DNA from: an uncultured Bacteroides sp.
GTDB lineage: Bacteria > Bacteroidota > Bacteroidia > Bacteroidales > Bacteroidaceae
Length of the DNA: 64,000 nt
Direction: 5' to 3'
Assembly: GCA_900555635.1 (NCBI GenBank)
Contig: USLU01000001.1
Span: 159,808 to 223,807 of the forward strand
Positions within the stretch are counted from its first letter, which is position 1, and each line of letters opens with the position of its first letter. The notes under the pieces were generated by a model. That model did not search any database. It saw only the letters and a program-made list of their open reading frames with translations, and had not been told where the DNA came from. Shown here in pieces: positions 25,601-34,300 of this stretch. The translations under genes were made by a program, and so were the position numbers.

Positions 25601-26577
25601 ATGCGATGAATTTTGAAGAGACCGGTTCGGGTATTGGTTTGATGATTACCCGCCGCATCGTTAAACAACATCATGGCAGTATTTCGTTCAGCAGTGTAGA
25701 GGGCAGTGGTACTACCTTTACGGTCGTATTTCCGCAAAAGATAAAATCGAGTGTAGTGGTTGTGGAGCGGCAGGAAGATAATCAGGAGGCACAAAACTCT
25801 ACTGACGCTGCACTTGAACAGCCCGAGGACATTGGCAAGAATGTGCTTTTGTTGGCTGAGGATGATCCTGATATGCGGGAGTATCTGATGAATAGTCTCT
25901 CTTCCGAATACAAAGTAATAGGTGTGCCCGATGGTGGAAAAGCTTTGGAGATGGCGAGGGAAATTAATCCGGATCTTATCATCTCGGACATAGTCATGCC
26001 GGTATTGGAAGGAGATGAGCTATGCCGCATCTTGAAGTCTTCGGTCGATACGAGTCATATTCCGATTATATTGCTTACTGCACTAAGTGAGCGGGAGAAT
26101 ATTATCTTCGGATTGGAAGCCGGCGCAAACGACTATATTATCAAGCCTTTTGATTTGTCTGTGTTAAAAGTACGCATACGGAACATTCTTCAAAACAGGC
26201 AACGGCTGCGTGATACCGTCTTGTCTATGGAGTCTCAACCGGAAGAAATTGATTATACCAGTCAACTGGATAAAGAGTTTTTAGACAAAGTGATGGAGGT
26301 GGTTAATGAGGAATTGGCTAATTCGGAACTTTCTATCAATGATTTTTGCCGGAAGTTGGGGATGAGCCGTACTTCTGTTTTCAACAAGATGAAGACATTG
26401 ACCGGTCAGGGGCCTAATGATTTTATCCGGATTGTACGTCTGAACAAGGCAAAAGAATTGCTGGCATCCCGTAAATATTCTATTGCCGACGTGGCAAGTA
26501 TGGTTGGCTTTGCCGACCCTAAATATTTCAGTACATGCTTTAAAAAGCAGTTTAATGTTAGGCCGAGCAAAATTTAA
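22687..26577 (+). CDS. Hybrid two-component system regulator (HTCS)
   Basis: 1,296 residues from ATG 22687 (MTKYIFIYLLLFLQCLHSFAG, a signal peptide). The periplasmic part is a two-propeller sensor of Reg_prop repeats (LWIALKTGKIYTY, IWISTSTNGISYLDP, DIWMATDGEGLIRF) with a Y_Y_Y domain before one membrane segment (about 760-783). The cytoplasmic part has HisKA with H806 in AHDIRTP, a HATPase domain (DTGIGIPKEEQ, GSGIGLMITRRIV), a receiver with D1101 (ISDIVMPVLEG) and KPF, and an AraC-type helix-turn-helix. Such proteins bind a glycan breakdown product and activate a nearby utilisation locus; the downstream ROK-nagB-permease-GH18 genes are the likely target. Confidence 0.96.
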   Translation: MTKYIFIYLLLFLQCLHSFAGSFRSLSLREGLSSRQVFQINKDSVGFIWAYTHFGIDRYDGNEIKHYRLDDTVESKDHILSSTVMTCDKSGNLWIALKTGKIYTYDYKTDSFLLRIDLSVSTPSAVIYNILLDDENRLWICMSTGIYSWEEKAGLTFAGLKDRSVTCLIQADKTTYFAGTDKGVFQLSKKAASNTFADTPVRLPMEMHIEAMYEFAGKLFIGTFSDGVYVVERSTGQIRSLDAFVPHVPIRTFAKTHDNTLLIGADGAGVFQMDRNAEKLLHHYMTDEDDERSLNGNTVSDICVDEHNGIWISTSTNGISYLDPNMPDIRRTKHERHNINSLKSDHINVIFQDSEGDCWYGTNNGISLYQSKQNRWTHFLDDAGHSGKVVLALAEDSKGSIWAGGYGIGLYCINKKTGRVQKIAKRAPQSDKGIATDYIYAIYAEGNHLWFGGIEGEFTRYNMQTDTYTYYPIDCVGDIKAGNKNTLLLAGCDGLAIFDKVTGKTQWHQQFGDFTLHYPIRCLLQASSGDIWMATDGEGLIRFNPDKKQTRVYTTNDGLVSNSVNSLLEDNAGHIWVSTEKELYYLDSSRDILVSANDFLDITWGFYNPNAALKLANGSLAFGTAEGVITFSPSLNFNQHAPINLIFTDFKLLYESVKAGMKGSLLKTNINDTQKLKLKYNQNSFSISFSAINFIAPHRIRYEYMLTNYNKQWEHSNSVKSVNYTNLSPGKYIFRLRAFDKYTGQQIGERELEIIVNAPYWISWWALLIYFVFLSVFIYMFIQYRRHKANEDKIKEKIRSFISIAHDIRTPITLIKAPLSELEAQEGLPEESKRTVGVAAKNVEKLLAMVTQLLDLQKAELHAEHLKVSQYDIKSYLEEKMAEFHLAAMQKGVELQLEVEPDMPKVWIDREKMDHIIDNLLSNALKYTEKGIIHILVRTNKKKWTIEVRDTGIGIPKEEQGNIFHEYYRAQNAMNFEETGSGIGLMITRRIVKQHHGSISFSSVEGSGTTFTVVFPQKIKSSVVVVERQEDNQEAQNSTDAALEQPEDIGKNVLLLAEDDPDMREYLMNSLSSEYKVIGVPDGGKALEMAREINPDLIISDIVMPVLEGDELCRILKSSVDTSHIPIILLTALSERENIIFGLEAGANDYIIKPFDLSVLKVRIRNILQNRQRLRDTVLSMESQPEEIDYTSQLDKEFLDKVMEVVNEELANSELSINDFCRKLGMSRTSVFNKMKTLTGQGPNDFIRIVRLNKAKELLASRKYSIADVASMVGFADPKYFSTCFKKQFNVRPSKI

Positions 26578-26600
26578 AGCTATAAAAACAGCTTTTCGAC

Positions 26601-26689
26601 TATTGTGGACGGGTATCGAACCTTTTTTGTTAAAAAATAAACCCTTGTTTCCTTGATAGTGCGTAATATTGTGGACAGTAAACAATATT
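26601..26689. promoter_or_regulatory. Candidate HTCS operator region upstream of the ROK kinase
   Basis: TATTGTGGAC occurs twice in direct orientation (26601-26610 and 26667-26676, 66 bases apart). The second copy lies inside an 8-base inverted repeat AATATTGT/ACAATATT (26665-26672, 26682-26689). No TAnnTTTG box is seen, as expected for an activator-dependent promoter. Binding is inferred only. Confidence 0.5.
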
Positions 26690-26705
26690 AAAAAACGCAT
26701 ATAAA

Positions 26706-27647
26706 ATGGAAACGTATTTAGGTCTTGATTTAGGCGGTACCAAGCTATTGATTGGCGAGGTGGACAGCAACGGTAATATTTTGAAATATAAGAAATATGA
26801 TTCCGGTTATTTTAACCAGCAAGCCGCACTGGAAATTATTAAATCATCGCTCGATGATTATATCCGAACCGTAGGTTGGTATGACAAGAAGCCGTTAGGG
26901 ATGGGCGTCGGTCTGATAGGTCGTGTCGATCCCAATAAAGGTATCTGGTTGCAAATTGATCCCAGCCGTACGCAGCCCATAGCATTGGCAAAGGAATTGT
27001 CAGAAACCTACGACATCCCTTGCCACATTGACAATGACGTAAAGAGTGCTACAAGAGCCGAGCGTGTTTGGGGCTTCGGACAAATCTCCAAGAATTTCAT
27101 CTATGTTAATGTAGGTACCGGCATTGCGGTAGGTACGGTAGTAAATGGCAGACAGATACGCGGAAGTCATTTTAATGCCGGTGAAGTGGGGCATGTGCGT
27201 GTAGGTGTGAATATCGGCATTAAATGCGGTTGCGGAAGAATGGACTGTGTAGAAGCTATTGCAGCCGGTATCGGATTTGATAACTGTGCCCGCTTGTTGC
27301 GTAACCAATATGAAACGAACTTGCATATACCTGCTGAAAAGGGAGAACGGGTACTTGTCAGCGAAGTATTTACACTTAGTCAGAAGGGCGATCCACTTTG
27401 TACGGTGCTGGTAGAGAATGCTGCTGAGGCTCTTGCCAATCTGATAATGAACCTGGTGCGTGTGATCGATCCTGATACGGTGGTACTGGGTGGTGGTATC
27501 GTGGCCGATGGCTATATGCACGAGAAGATTTTGGAAAAGCTTCACCCCACTACCATGCGATTTGTAAGCAACGGAGTGGTTATCACCAAGCTGAACCCCG
27601 GTTTTATCGGTTTGCTGGGTGCGGGTGCAGTAGCTATGAATATGTAA
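26706..27647 (+). CDS. ROK-family sugar kinase
   Basis: 313 residues. The N-terminal phosphate-binding motif is GLDLGGTKLLIGEVD, with VNVGTGIAVG in the middle. The ROK zinc site CGCGRMDC (C174, C176, C181) is intact, with the upstream His in GEVGHVRV. ROK kinases phosphorylate glucose, N-acetylglucosamine or N-acetylmannosamine in the cytoplasm. With a NagB-like protein and a GH18 enzyme next to it, an N-acetylglucosamine kinase is the best guess, though glucose is not excluded. It is first gene of the operon below the HTCS. Confidence 0.92.
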   Translation: METYLGLDLGGTKLLIGEVDSNGNILKYKKYDSGYFNQQAALEIIKSSLDDYIRTVGWYDKKPLGMGVGLIGRVDPNKGIWLQIDPSRTQPIALAKELSETYDIPCHIDNDVKSATRAERVWGFGQISKNFIYVNVGTGIAVGTVVNGRQIRGSHFNAGEVGHVRVGVNIGIKCGCGRMDCVEAIAAGIGFDNCARLLRNQYETNLHIPAEKGERVLVSEVFTLSQKGDPLCTVLVENAAEALANLIMNLVRVIDPDTVVLGGGIVADGYMHEKILEKLHPTTMRFVSNGVVITKLNPGFIGLLGAGAVAMNM

Positions 27648-27676
27648 AATTGAAATCATAATACCTTATATATAGT

Positions 27677-28411
27677 ATGAAAATAACCGTCGCAAATAGT
27701 GAGAGAGAATTAGATTGTACCGCTGCCTGGCGTATTATCGGCGAAATATTGAATAAGCCCGAAAGTGTTATCGGCCTTTCAACCGGGCGTACCACAGGAA
27801 ATTTGCACCGTTTGATTGGAAAGATCTATTCTGAATATCCTTTTAATGTGGCATCTACTACTTTCTTTGGACTTGATGAAGTAACAAACGTGCCGCGTGA
27901 ATATGCAGGAGCATGCTATACGATGCTAAAAACCGAATTGATGGATGCCTTAGGTGTTAAGGAAAAAAACTTCCTGATGCTGCCTACCATCTCCGATGAC
28001 TTTGACAAAGCTTGTAAGGACTTTCAGCAAGAGATAGACAATCGGGGAGGTATAGACCTGCTCATCTTGGGATTGGGAGAGAACGGACACTTAGGTTTCA
28101 ACCAGCCTCAATCTCCTTTTGAGGGAGAAGCTTGGGTAACTAAAATGAATGTTGAATTGGAAACGCGCATCCGTAGAGAGACAAATACCCCCACAGATGT
28201 AGAATTGGGGGGAGCTACGCTTGGTATAAAGAACATTATGCAAGCCCGCAAAATAGTATTGGTTGCCAAAGGTGTCAATAAGGCGGATATAGTTAAACAA
28301 ATGCTCGAAGGACCTGTGACAACAGACATTCCGGCTTCTATCTTGCAACTGCATCCAAATTGCGAGTTCCTGTTGGATAGTGTGGCTGCTTCCAAACTTT
28401 CTCACTATTAA
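27677..28411 (+). CDS. nagB: Glucosamine-6-phosphate deaminase / isomerase family protein
   Basis: 244 residues. Family motifs are IGLSTGRTTGNLHRLI (substrate phosphate loop), TFFGLDEV (general base Asp) and LGLGENGHLGFNQP with the ring-opening His. It is shorter than E. coli NagB (266) and lacks its long C-terminus, like other Bacteroides NagB-like proteins. It should convert glucosamine-6-phosphate to fructose-6-phosphate and ammonia in the cytoplasm, feeding glycolysis from the kinase product. Deacetylase nagA is not in the window. Confidence 0.88.
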   Translation: MKITVANSERELDCTAAWRIIGEILNKPESVIGLSTGRTTGNLHRLIGKIYSEYPFNVASTTFFGLDEVTNVPREYAGACYTMLKTELMDALGVKEKNFLMLPTISDDFDKACKDFQQEIDNRGGIDLLILGLGENGHLGFNQPQSPFEGEAWVTKMNVELETRIRRETNTPTDVELGGATLGIKNIMQARKIVLVAKGVNKADIVKQMLEGPVTTDIPASILQLHPNCEFLLDSVAASKLSHY

Positions 28412-28479
28412 TATCTAATAAATACTCTTTCATAATTGAGTTTATATAATAGGAAGTATCTTACTTAAAATTAATTATC

Positions 28480-29739
28480 ATGACACAACAAGAAAAACAA
28501 ATAAACTATATGGGACCATTTATAACAATGGTGTTCCTATTCTTTATTGTCGGTTTCCTTACCACTGCCAATACGCAGTTTCAAGGTCCTCTGAAAGAAA
28601 CATTCCTTGCCGAAGTAGGCGGATTGAAAAATACATTTGCTACACTAATTACCTTCTCTTGGTTTTTGGCTTATCCGGTCTGTGGAGGAGTGGGGTCATC
28701 CTGGATCAGCAAATACGGTTACAAGGGTACTTTGATGCGTGGACTGCTGGTAATGATAGCCGGTTTAGGATTATTCTTTGCCTCTTCCTACTTTACCGTG
28801 CACTTTCCCGGTGCCAATTGGCACGTGGGTGAAAATGTAATCCCCGGTGGCTTTTTGATATTCCTTTTAGGTTCATTCGTGGTTGGAGCATCTGCTACCA
28901 TTCTGCAGGTGGTTATCAACCCTTATCTTACCGCATGCCATGTAAAAGGAACCCAGTCCATCCAACGATTGGCAATCGGTGGCTCTGCCAATTCTGTAGG
29001 AACAACACTTGCTCCTTATTTCGTTACAGGTGTGGTCTTTGGAGGCCTGGCAATGGAAGATATTCAAATAGATCAGTTGATGATTCCATTTTTTGCGTTA
29101 ATGGTAGTCATTTCTTTGATTGTTTTAATATTAATGAAGCTATCTTTGCCCGATATACAAGGAACAAGAGTTGAGAAGGGAGAGAAGCTTGAAAAAAGTG
29201 TCTGGTCATTCAGCCACCTTACTTTAGGAGTAGTAGCTATTTTCTTTTATGTAGGAGTTGAAGTCTGTATAGGTGCCAATATCAACCTATACGCTATAGA
29301 AATGGATTATGCGTCACCGGCATTGATGGCTACCTTATATTGGGGCGGCATGCTTGTCGGGCGGTTAGTGGGTAGCTCGTTGAGCAAGATTTCTCCGCGT
29401 GTACAGCTTGTGGTGACAACCATCTCTGCGGGCATACTTGCCCTTTTGGCTATTCTTTTGAATAACCCGTGGCTGCTTACCGCAGTAGGATTGTTCCATT
29501 CTATTATGTGGGGTGCGATATTCACATTATCTGTAGCCCATTTAGGAAAATATACTTCGGTTGCATCCGGTGTATTTATGATTGGAGTAGTAGGTGGTGC
29601 TATCTTACCTTTATTGCAAGGTGTACTTGCCGATGTGCTCGGAGGTTGGAGATGGTCTTGGTTCATTGTAATTTTGGGTGAAGTATTTATGCTGTATTAT
29701 GCCTTGATAGGTTCACGAGTTTGTCAAACTGCTGATTAA
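28480..29739 (+). CDS. MFS sugar permease (FucP/NAG-type)
   Basis: 419 residues with about 12 membrane segments. The start MGPFITMVFLFFIVGFLTTANTQFQGPLKETFL (given here only by its region, residues 10-42) is characteristic of Bacteroidetes sugar:proton symporters related to the fucose and N-acetylglucosamine permeases. It should move the mono- or disaccharide product across the inner membrane. It lies 68 bases after nagB and 11 bases before the GH18 gene, in one operon. Confidence 0.9.
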   Translation: MTQQEKQINYMGPFITMVFLFFIVGFLTTANTQFQGPLKETFLAEVGGLKNTFATLITFSWFLAYPVCGGVGSSWISKYGYKGTLMRGLLVMIAGLGLFFASSYFTVHFPGANWHVGENVIPGGFLIFLLGSFVVGASATILQVVINPYLTACHVKGTQSIQRLAIGGSANSVGTTLAPYFVTGVVFGGLAMEDIQIDQLMIPFFALMVVISLIVLILMKLSLPDIQGTRVEKGEKLEKSVWSFSHLTLGVVAIFFYVGVEVCIGANINLYAIEMDYASPALMATLYWGGMLVGRLVGSSLSKISPRVQLVVTTISAGILALLAILLNNPWLLTAVGLFHSIMWGAIFTLSVAHLGKYTSVASGVFMIGVVGGAILPLLQGVLADVLGGWRWSWFIVILGEVFMLYYALIGSRVCQTAD

Positions 29740-29750
29740 ATAGAATGCTT

Positions 29751-31472
29751 ATGAAAAAACTTAAATTGATTTTGGTCACCATCCTGGCTGTATTGGCTGC
29801 GAATGGTAGTGCTAAGTCTAAAGAGAGCGCTGCGAAACCTTTCGGTTCAAAAGTGATTGTTGCTTACGTTACTTCCTGGAGCGACGTGATGCCCGAACCT
29901 CAATACATGACGCATATCAACTATGCTTTCGGTCATGTAAACGATACTTTCAATGGCGTCAAGATTGACAATGAAGAGCGTCTGAAACAGATTGTGGCTT
30001 TAAAGAAACAAAAGACCGGACTGCATGTATTGCTTTCTATCGGTGGCTGGGGAAGTGGACGTTTCAGTGAGATGGCTGCCAGTGATGAAAACCGTATGGC
30101 ATTTGCCAAGGATTGCGAACGGGTAGTGAAGGAGTTTGGGTTGGATGGTATAGATATCGACTGGGAATATCCTACCAGTTCTGTAGCAAAAATATCTTCT
30201 TCCCCCGATGATACGAAAAACTTCACCCTCTTGATGCGTGATATCAGAGCGGCGATAGGCAATAAGAAGGAATTGACACTGGCCACTGCCGCCTCTGCCC
30301 AATACATTGACTTCAAAGCCATTCTTCCTTACATCGACTTTGTGAATATTATGGCGTACGATATGGCAAACGCCCCGAAACATCACTCTGCACTGTATCC
30401 TTCGGCAAATAGTGGAGAGATCACTTCGGATCAAGCTGTAAATGCCCATCTCAAAGCCGGTGTACCTCCTTCTAAGTTAGTGATGGGTATGCCCTTCTAT
30501 GGTCGTGGCGGCGCTAACTATCCTAGCTTTCAGGATTATAATAAAGTGGGAAATACCAATAAAGACTTTACTGAAAAGTGGGATGATGTAGCACAAGTTC
30601 CCTATTTGGCGAATAAGAACGATACACTTGTCTTTGGCTTTGAGAATCCTCGTTCGTTGGCTATCAAATGCCAGTATATCTTGAACAGAGATTTGCTGGG
30701 AGGCATGTATTGGGATTACAGCGGTGACAATGAAAAAGGTGATTTGCGTCGCACGGTGGCCGAGGGCTTGCTGGGCAAACCCAACCAAACGAAAGTACTT
30801 GTATTGACCGAAAGAGGCGGACAGCACGGCGGATTTACGGATGCCGGAATGAAATGGCTGACGGATGAAGGTGCAAAACATAATTTCAGTATTACGGAAA
30901 TTAATAATGCCACTCCCATTACAGAGGCTTATTTGTCTCAGTTCAGCTTGATTATCCAATTGGATTTTCCGCCATATACATGGCCTAAGGAAGCCGAAAA
31001 CGCTTTCATCAACTATATAGAAAAAGGTAAAGGGGGCTGGATTGGTTTCCATCATGCCACGTTGCTGGGTGAGTTTGATGGGTATCAGATGTGGCCTTGG
31101 TTCTCCGACTTTATGGGGGGCATTCGTTTTAAAGGTTACATAGCTCCGCTGGCAGATGGTACGGTTATCATTGAAAACAAGAAACATCCGGTAATGAAGG
31201 GCGTACCAGCTTCGTTTGTTGTTCCCGATGACGAGTGGTACACATACGATAAGAGTCCCCGTCCCAATGTACAAGTGTTGGCTGTAGTAGATGAATCCAC
31301 TTATACTCCTGCATCGGATATTAAGATGGGTGACCATCCTGTGGTTTGGGTTAATAAGGATAAGAAAGCACGTAATGTTTACTTCCAGATGGGACACAGC
31401 AGTAGGCTGTACGATACGGAGGGATTTACGACTATGTTCAGAAATGCCATAAATTGGACTTTGGGTAGATAG
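29751..31472 (+). CDS. GH18 chitinase-like glycosidase fused to a ThuA-like domain
   Basis: 573 residues from ATG 29751 (MKKLKLILVTILAVLAANGSA, signal peptide); ATG 29745 is also possible. Residues 30-335 are a GH18 barrel with SIGGWGSG and the catalytic DGIDIDWE (E139, proton donor). Substrate-assisted GH18 enzymes cut beta-1,4 bonds next to N-acetylglucosamine (chitin, N-glycan core). Residues about 345-573 are a ThuA/glutamine-amidotransferase-like domain (KVLVLTERGGQHGGFTDAG, GGWIGFHHATL), similar to the separate protein at 35396. This combination is unusual. It is last gene of the operon and followed by a strong terminator. Confidence 0.93.
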   Translation: MKKLKLILVTILAVLAANGSAKSKESAAKPFGSKVIVAYVTSWSDVMPEPQYMTHINYAFGHVNDTFNGVKIDNEERLKQIVALKKQKTGLHVLLSIGGWGSGRFSEMAASDENRMAFAKDCERVVKEFGLDGIDIDWEYPTSSVAKISSSPDDTKNFTLLMRDIRAAIGNKKELTLATAASAQYIDFKAILPYIDFVNIMAYDMANAPKHHSALYPSANSGEITSDQAVNAHLKAGVPPSKLVMGMPFYGRGGANYPSFQDYNKVGNTNKDFTEKWDDVAQVPYLANKNDTLVFGFENPRSLAIKCQYILNRDLLGGMYWDYSGDNEKGDLRRTVAEGLLGKPNQTKVLVLTERGGQHGGFTDAGMKWLTDEGAKHNFSITEINNATPITEAYLSQFSLIIQLDFPPYTWPKEAENAFINYIEKGKGGWIGFHHATLLGEFDGYQMWPWFSDFMGGIRFKGYIAPLADGTVIIENKKHPVMKGVPASFVVPDDEWYTYDKSPRPNVQVLAVVDESTYTPASDIKMGDHPVVWVNKDKKARNVYFQMGHSSRLYDTEGFTTMFRNAINWTLGR

Positions 31473-31500
31473 TATATTCGTCTCTGATTTACTAATTAAG

Positions 31501-31536
31501 AAAATAGCGGCTGCACACCTGTGTAGCCGCTATTTT
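31501..31536 (+). terminator. Intrinsic terminator after the GH18 operon
   Basis: AAAATAGCGGCT (31501-31512) pairs with AGCCGCTATTTT (31525-31536); inner ACAC/GTGT pairs too. A run of T follows. Confidence 0.9.
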
Positions 31537-31697
31537 TTGATAGGTTTAAAATCCGTCACTCCAAGTTTAAAATAAAACCTTTTTGATTTGAATGTTAGAA
31601 AATGAACTTCTTATGAGAAATATTCAACTTTGATTTTAAAACGAACGTGTACTTTCGTCCATCGGAATTCCTTAATTAATTACTAATACTACTATTT

Positions 31698-32165
31698 ATG
31701 AAACGAAAGAAAATTCTAATGCTGCTTTGCGCTATCTTATGCTCCTTGCAGCTGTTTGCCCAACAAATGAATGTACAAGGAGTCGTATATGACCCTACGA
31801 ATGAAACGGTTCCCGGTGCTAATGTATCGGTGAAATCCAATCCGGCTATAGGTACGGTGACTGATGTTGACGGACGTTTCAGTTTGAAGGCTTCTGTAGG
31901 TGATGTGCTCGTATTCTCTTTCATCGGTTACGAGAATGTAGAACATAAACTTACGGCTGAAGATACGAATCTGAAAGTTCGTTTTGCCGACTCTTCCGAA
32001 TTACTGGACGAAGTGATCGTGGTGGGTTATGGTGTACAAAAGAAGAGCGTACTTTCTTCTGCCGTGAGCCGTGTCACCAGCGAGGAACTGGACAGAGGAA
32101 ATCCAACGAGTGTACAGAATGCTATGAAAGGCAAGGTTTCGGGTGTACAGATCATCAGATATTGA
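31698..32165 (+). pseudogene. Truncated SusC-like transporter (5' fragment)
   Basis: 155 residues. It has a signal peptide (MKRKKILMLLCAILCSLQLFA), the full carboxypeptidase-regulatory-like domain (GVVYDPTNETVPGANVSV, DVDGRFSLKAS), the DEVIVVGYGVQKKSVLSSAV segment and the start of the plug (NPTSVQNAMKGKVSGVQII). It then stops at RY, about 850 residues short of a normal SusC. No barrel can be formed, so it is non-functional as a transporter. Base composition is normal up to about 32157 and turns AT-rich exactly there, which marks a recombination junction. Confidence 0.9.
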
Positions 32166-32582
32166 TGAATGAAATGGCGAATAATACTTGTTAAGTGTGG
32201 ATAGTGCTATCTAATTATTGCAGACAATATTTACTAATGTGTTTGACAATTATTTTATTTTGTCATATTTGAGAAAGAAGTGTTTATATTATGTTACACA
32301 TTGATAAATTGACATATTAGTAAAAAAGACGTTTTTATATATCCCTAAAAAGAGATTATTATATGAAATATTTATTGTTTATTCATTCATTATTGGAATT
32401 TTGGAATTACAATGATTACAATTTCAAAATACCAACGGCTCCAGTACAACCTATTGACAAACGATTCTTAAAATACCATCCACCCAATAGACATTAACTA
32501 TTTATAAAGTAGGAAATATAGAAATATATTTTATCGGTTTATTAAGAATAAATGTGATTTTGAATATTATAATTTATTTGTT
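32166..32582. other. AT-rich intergenic part of the insert
   Basis: About 420 bases, clearly AT-rich. It holds one possible 44-codon reading frame (32363-32497) and a poor -7-like TTTATTTG at 32573-32580 before the lipoprotein gene. No transposase remnant was recognised. Confidence 0.6.
32363..32497 (+). CDS. Possible small protein in the AT-rich insert
   Basis: 44 codons, ATG to TAA, starting MKYLLFIHSLLEFWNYNDYN and ending in a basic, proline-containing tail (FLKYHPPNRH). It resembles nothing I recognise. The basic tail, less AT-rich than its surroundings, could equally be the 3' remnant of a longer gene. No clear ribosome-binding site. Confidence 0.25.
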   Translation: MKYLLFIHSLLEFWNYNDYNFKIPTAPVQPIDKRFLKYHPPNRH

Positions 32583-34280
32583 ATGAAAAAATATTTATTT
32601 ATAATTATGATTGCCTTAGTGGCTAGTTTATGTTCTTGTAATGATGATATTGAACTAGAAAAAGAGTCATCATGTGTAACTCGCGCTATAGTTGATGGAA
32701 AAAGTACATCTGTTTCTAATCCAGATTTAATTAATAATTGGGAGAATATTTCAAAAATAGTGTTGAATACAATGGAATCTGGTTCTATAGCTAAATCTGT
32801 AACACCACCTTGGGTTAATGGCACAAGTTCTTCGCTGTCGGAAACATTCCGAAAGGATATAAAGAAAGCAGATGGGTGGAAAATGCTTTATCACACATTT
32901 AAGAAAGTAGGACTTGATGCAAAGCAGAATTATATGTGTTTTTATAACCAGTTTACTGGGTACATTAAAATATTTTATTATTATGAAGGTGAAAATTCTA
33001 GTCAAGGTACTCAATGGTTTGTAAGAACATCAGGTGGACAAAAAGTAAAACTGCTTGGAGAATCTAAATATCTTTCCGAAGTAAAAGCTGGAGCTGCAAT
33101 GAATGATATTCTTTTATTTTCAAATATGATTAATAATCCTACTGCAGGGATAGAGCCAGGATGGAATGGTTTTGAATTTTTAATTCCTTATAGTGTGGAT
33201 TATAAAAATATGGATTTTATTATAGGTGCTTATGATAAAAGAATAACAGGATTTAATTTTATTGGTAAAGAAACATCTTCTACTGTAGGTACAATAACTA
33301 CAACAAAACAAAAATCTCCTGGGATATATAGTGCAGTTGCTAATTTAGGTGGTTCAGAGGCTAAAAACTTTATAGATAAACTTGCTCCCAAAGTGAAATT
33401 AGGAGAGAAATTATCAAAATTGATTACTTCGATTCCTGTGACTAGTTATGCTTCGGCTATTAAAGGAGGGTTAAATTTGATCTTTGGGAAGACAACAACA
33501 AATTCTGTATCTGAAGTTAAGTTGACAACGACAAGTGAAATTATAATGGAAGGAACTTCTTCTTCTGAAGCAACATCTGGAATTCCATCTTTATCTTTTA
33601 ATTTGTATGAAATTCTTAATCCAATAGGCGGTGAAGGAAATATTGCTGAGCATTATTTAGGTGTATGGACATTAAAGGATAAACCTACAGTTTATTATAA
33701 TAGAGTAACTTTAATCGAAAATTGTAAAATAACTCCAGACTATTCAGACCCGTCAAAAGTGATTGTTAGTGGAGTTAGTCCGATACCTCAAATACAAAAA
33801 TCAAAATACGAAGTTGTATTTAATCCGGATTTGGAACCTTATATATCTAATAAAAAAAGCCAAATAAATTTTATTATATGCAATAAATTAGATGGTGAAA
33901 TGTTGTTGCCTAGAGATGTGAATGATTTAGGTGATGTATCTTTACTTTATAAAGATGACTCTAGAGAGTTATATGAGATAAATAATACATGCAAAATAGC
34001 TGTTCCTGGTTTGTGGTCTGTTGAGAAGCCAACATCTCCTAAAATATATATGTTTGATTGGGGAGATGTTACTAATGGACGTTTATTAGCAGTGGTCTCA
34101 GTTAGTTTTACTTATACATTTCAGGGAAAATCAGTGGAAGCAAACCAGACACGAACATATAATGTTGAATATGGCATTGATCCAACACAAAATACTGTTG
34201 AAGAATTACATAATTCTCCTCGTCGTACATTTGTATTGAATTATGGATATCCATATTTTCAGGATGTCATTTATTGGTAA
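32583..34280 (+). CDS. Lipoprotein of unknown function carried on an AT-rich insert
   Basis: 565 residues. The lipoprotein signal MKKYLFIIMIALVASLCSC gives a Cys at 19 followed by Asn-Asp-Asp, compatible with surface export. Residues 85-170 contain DGWKMLYHTF and FYNQFTGYIKIFYYYEG, a pattern I associate with Bacteroidetes lipoproteins of unknown function. The middle (about 235-335) has an alternating Ala/Gly/Thr stretch (SAVANLGGSEAKNFIDKLAP, VTSYASAIKGGLNLIFG) that could insert in or sit against a membrane. The rest looks beta-rich. No MACPF signature or enzyme motif was found. Codon use is strongly A/T-ending, unlike every neighbour, which suggests recent transfer. It lies between broken susC and susD. 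Confidence 0.8.
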   Translation: MKKYLFIIMIALVASLCSCNDDIELEKESSCVTRAIVDGKSTSVSNPDLINNWENISKIVLNTMESGSIAKSVTPPWVNGTSSSLSETFRKDIKKADGWKMLYHTFKKVGLDAKQNYMCFYNQFTGYIKIFYYYEGENSSQGTQWFVRTSGGQKVKLLGESKYLSEVKAGAAMNDILLFSNMINNPTAGIEPGWNGFEFLIPYSVDYKNMDFIIGAYDKRITGFNFIGKETSSTVGTITTTKQKSPGIYSAVANLGGSEAKNFIDKLAPKVKLGEKLSKLITSIPVTSYASAIKGGLNLIFGKTTTNSVSEVKLTTTSEIIMEGTSSSEATSGIPSLSFNLYEILNPIGGEGNIAEHYLGVWTLKDKPTVYYNRVTLIENCKITPDYSDPSKVIVSGVSPIPQIQKSKYEVVFNPDLEPYISNKKSQINFIICNKLDGEMLLPRDVNDLGDVSLLYKDDSRELYEINNTCKIAVPGLWSVEKPTSPKIYMFDWGDVTNGRLLAVVSVSFTYTFQGKSVEANQTRTYNVEYGIDPTQNTVEELHNSPRRTFVLNYGYPYFQDVIYW

Positions 34281-34300
34281 ATATGTAAAGAGTTACTTAG

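Noticed and set aside
27000..27659. 219-codon open frame antisense to the ROK kinase
   Set aside because: Overlaps a gene with intact catalytic and zinc motifs; composition typical of antisense.
30477..31397. 306-codon open frame antisense to the GH18 gene
   Set aside because: Shadow of the ThuA-like domain; no signal peptide, motif or promoter.
32166..34300. Insertion sequence as cause of the susCD disruption
   Set aside because: No transposase, no terminal inverted repeats and no target-site duplication were recognised at the junctions; recombination replacement fits better.
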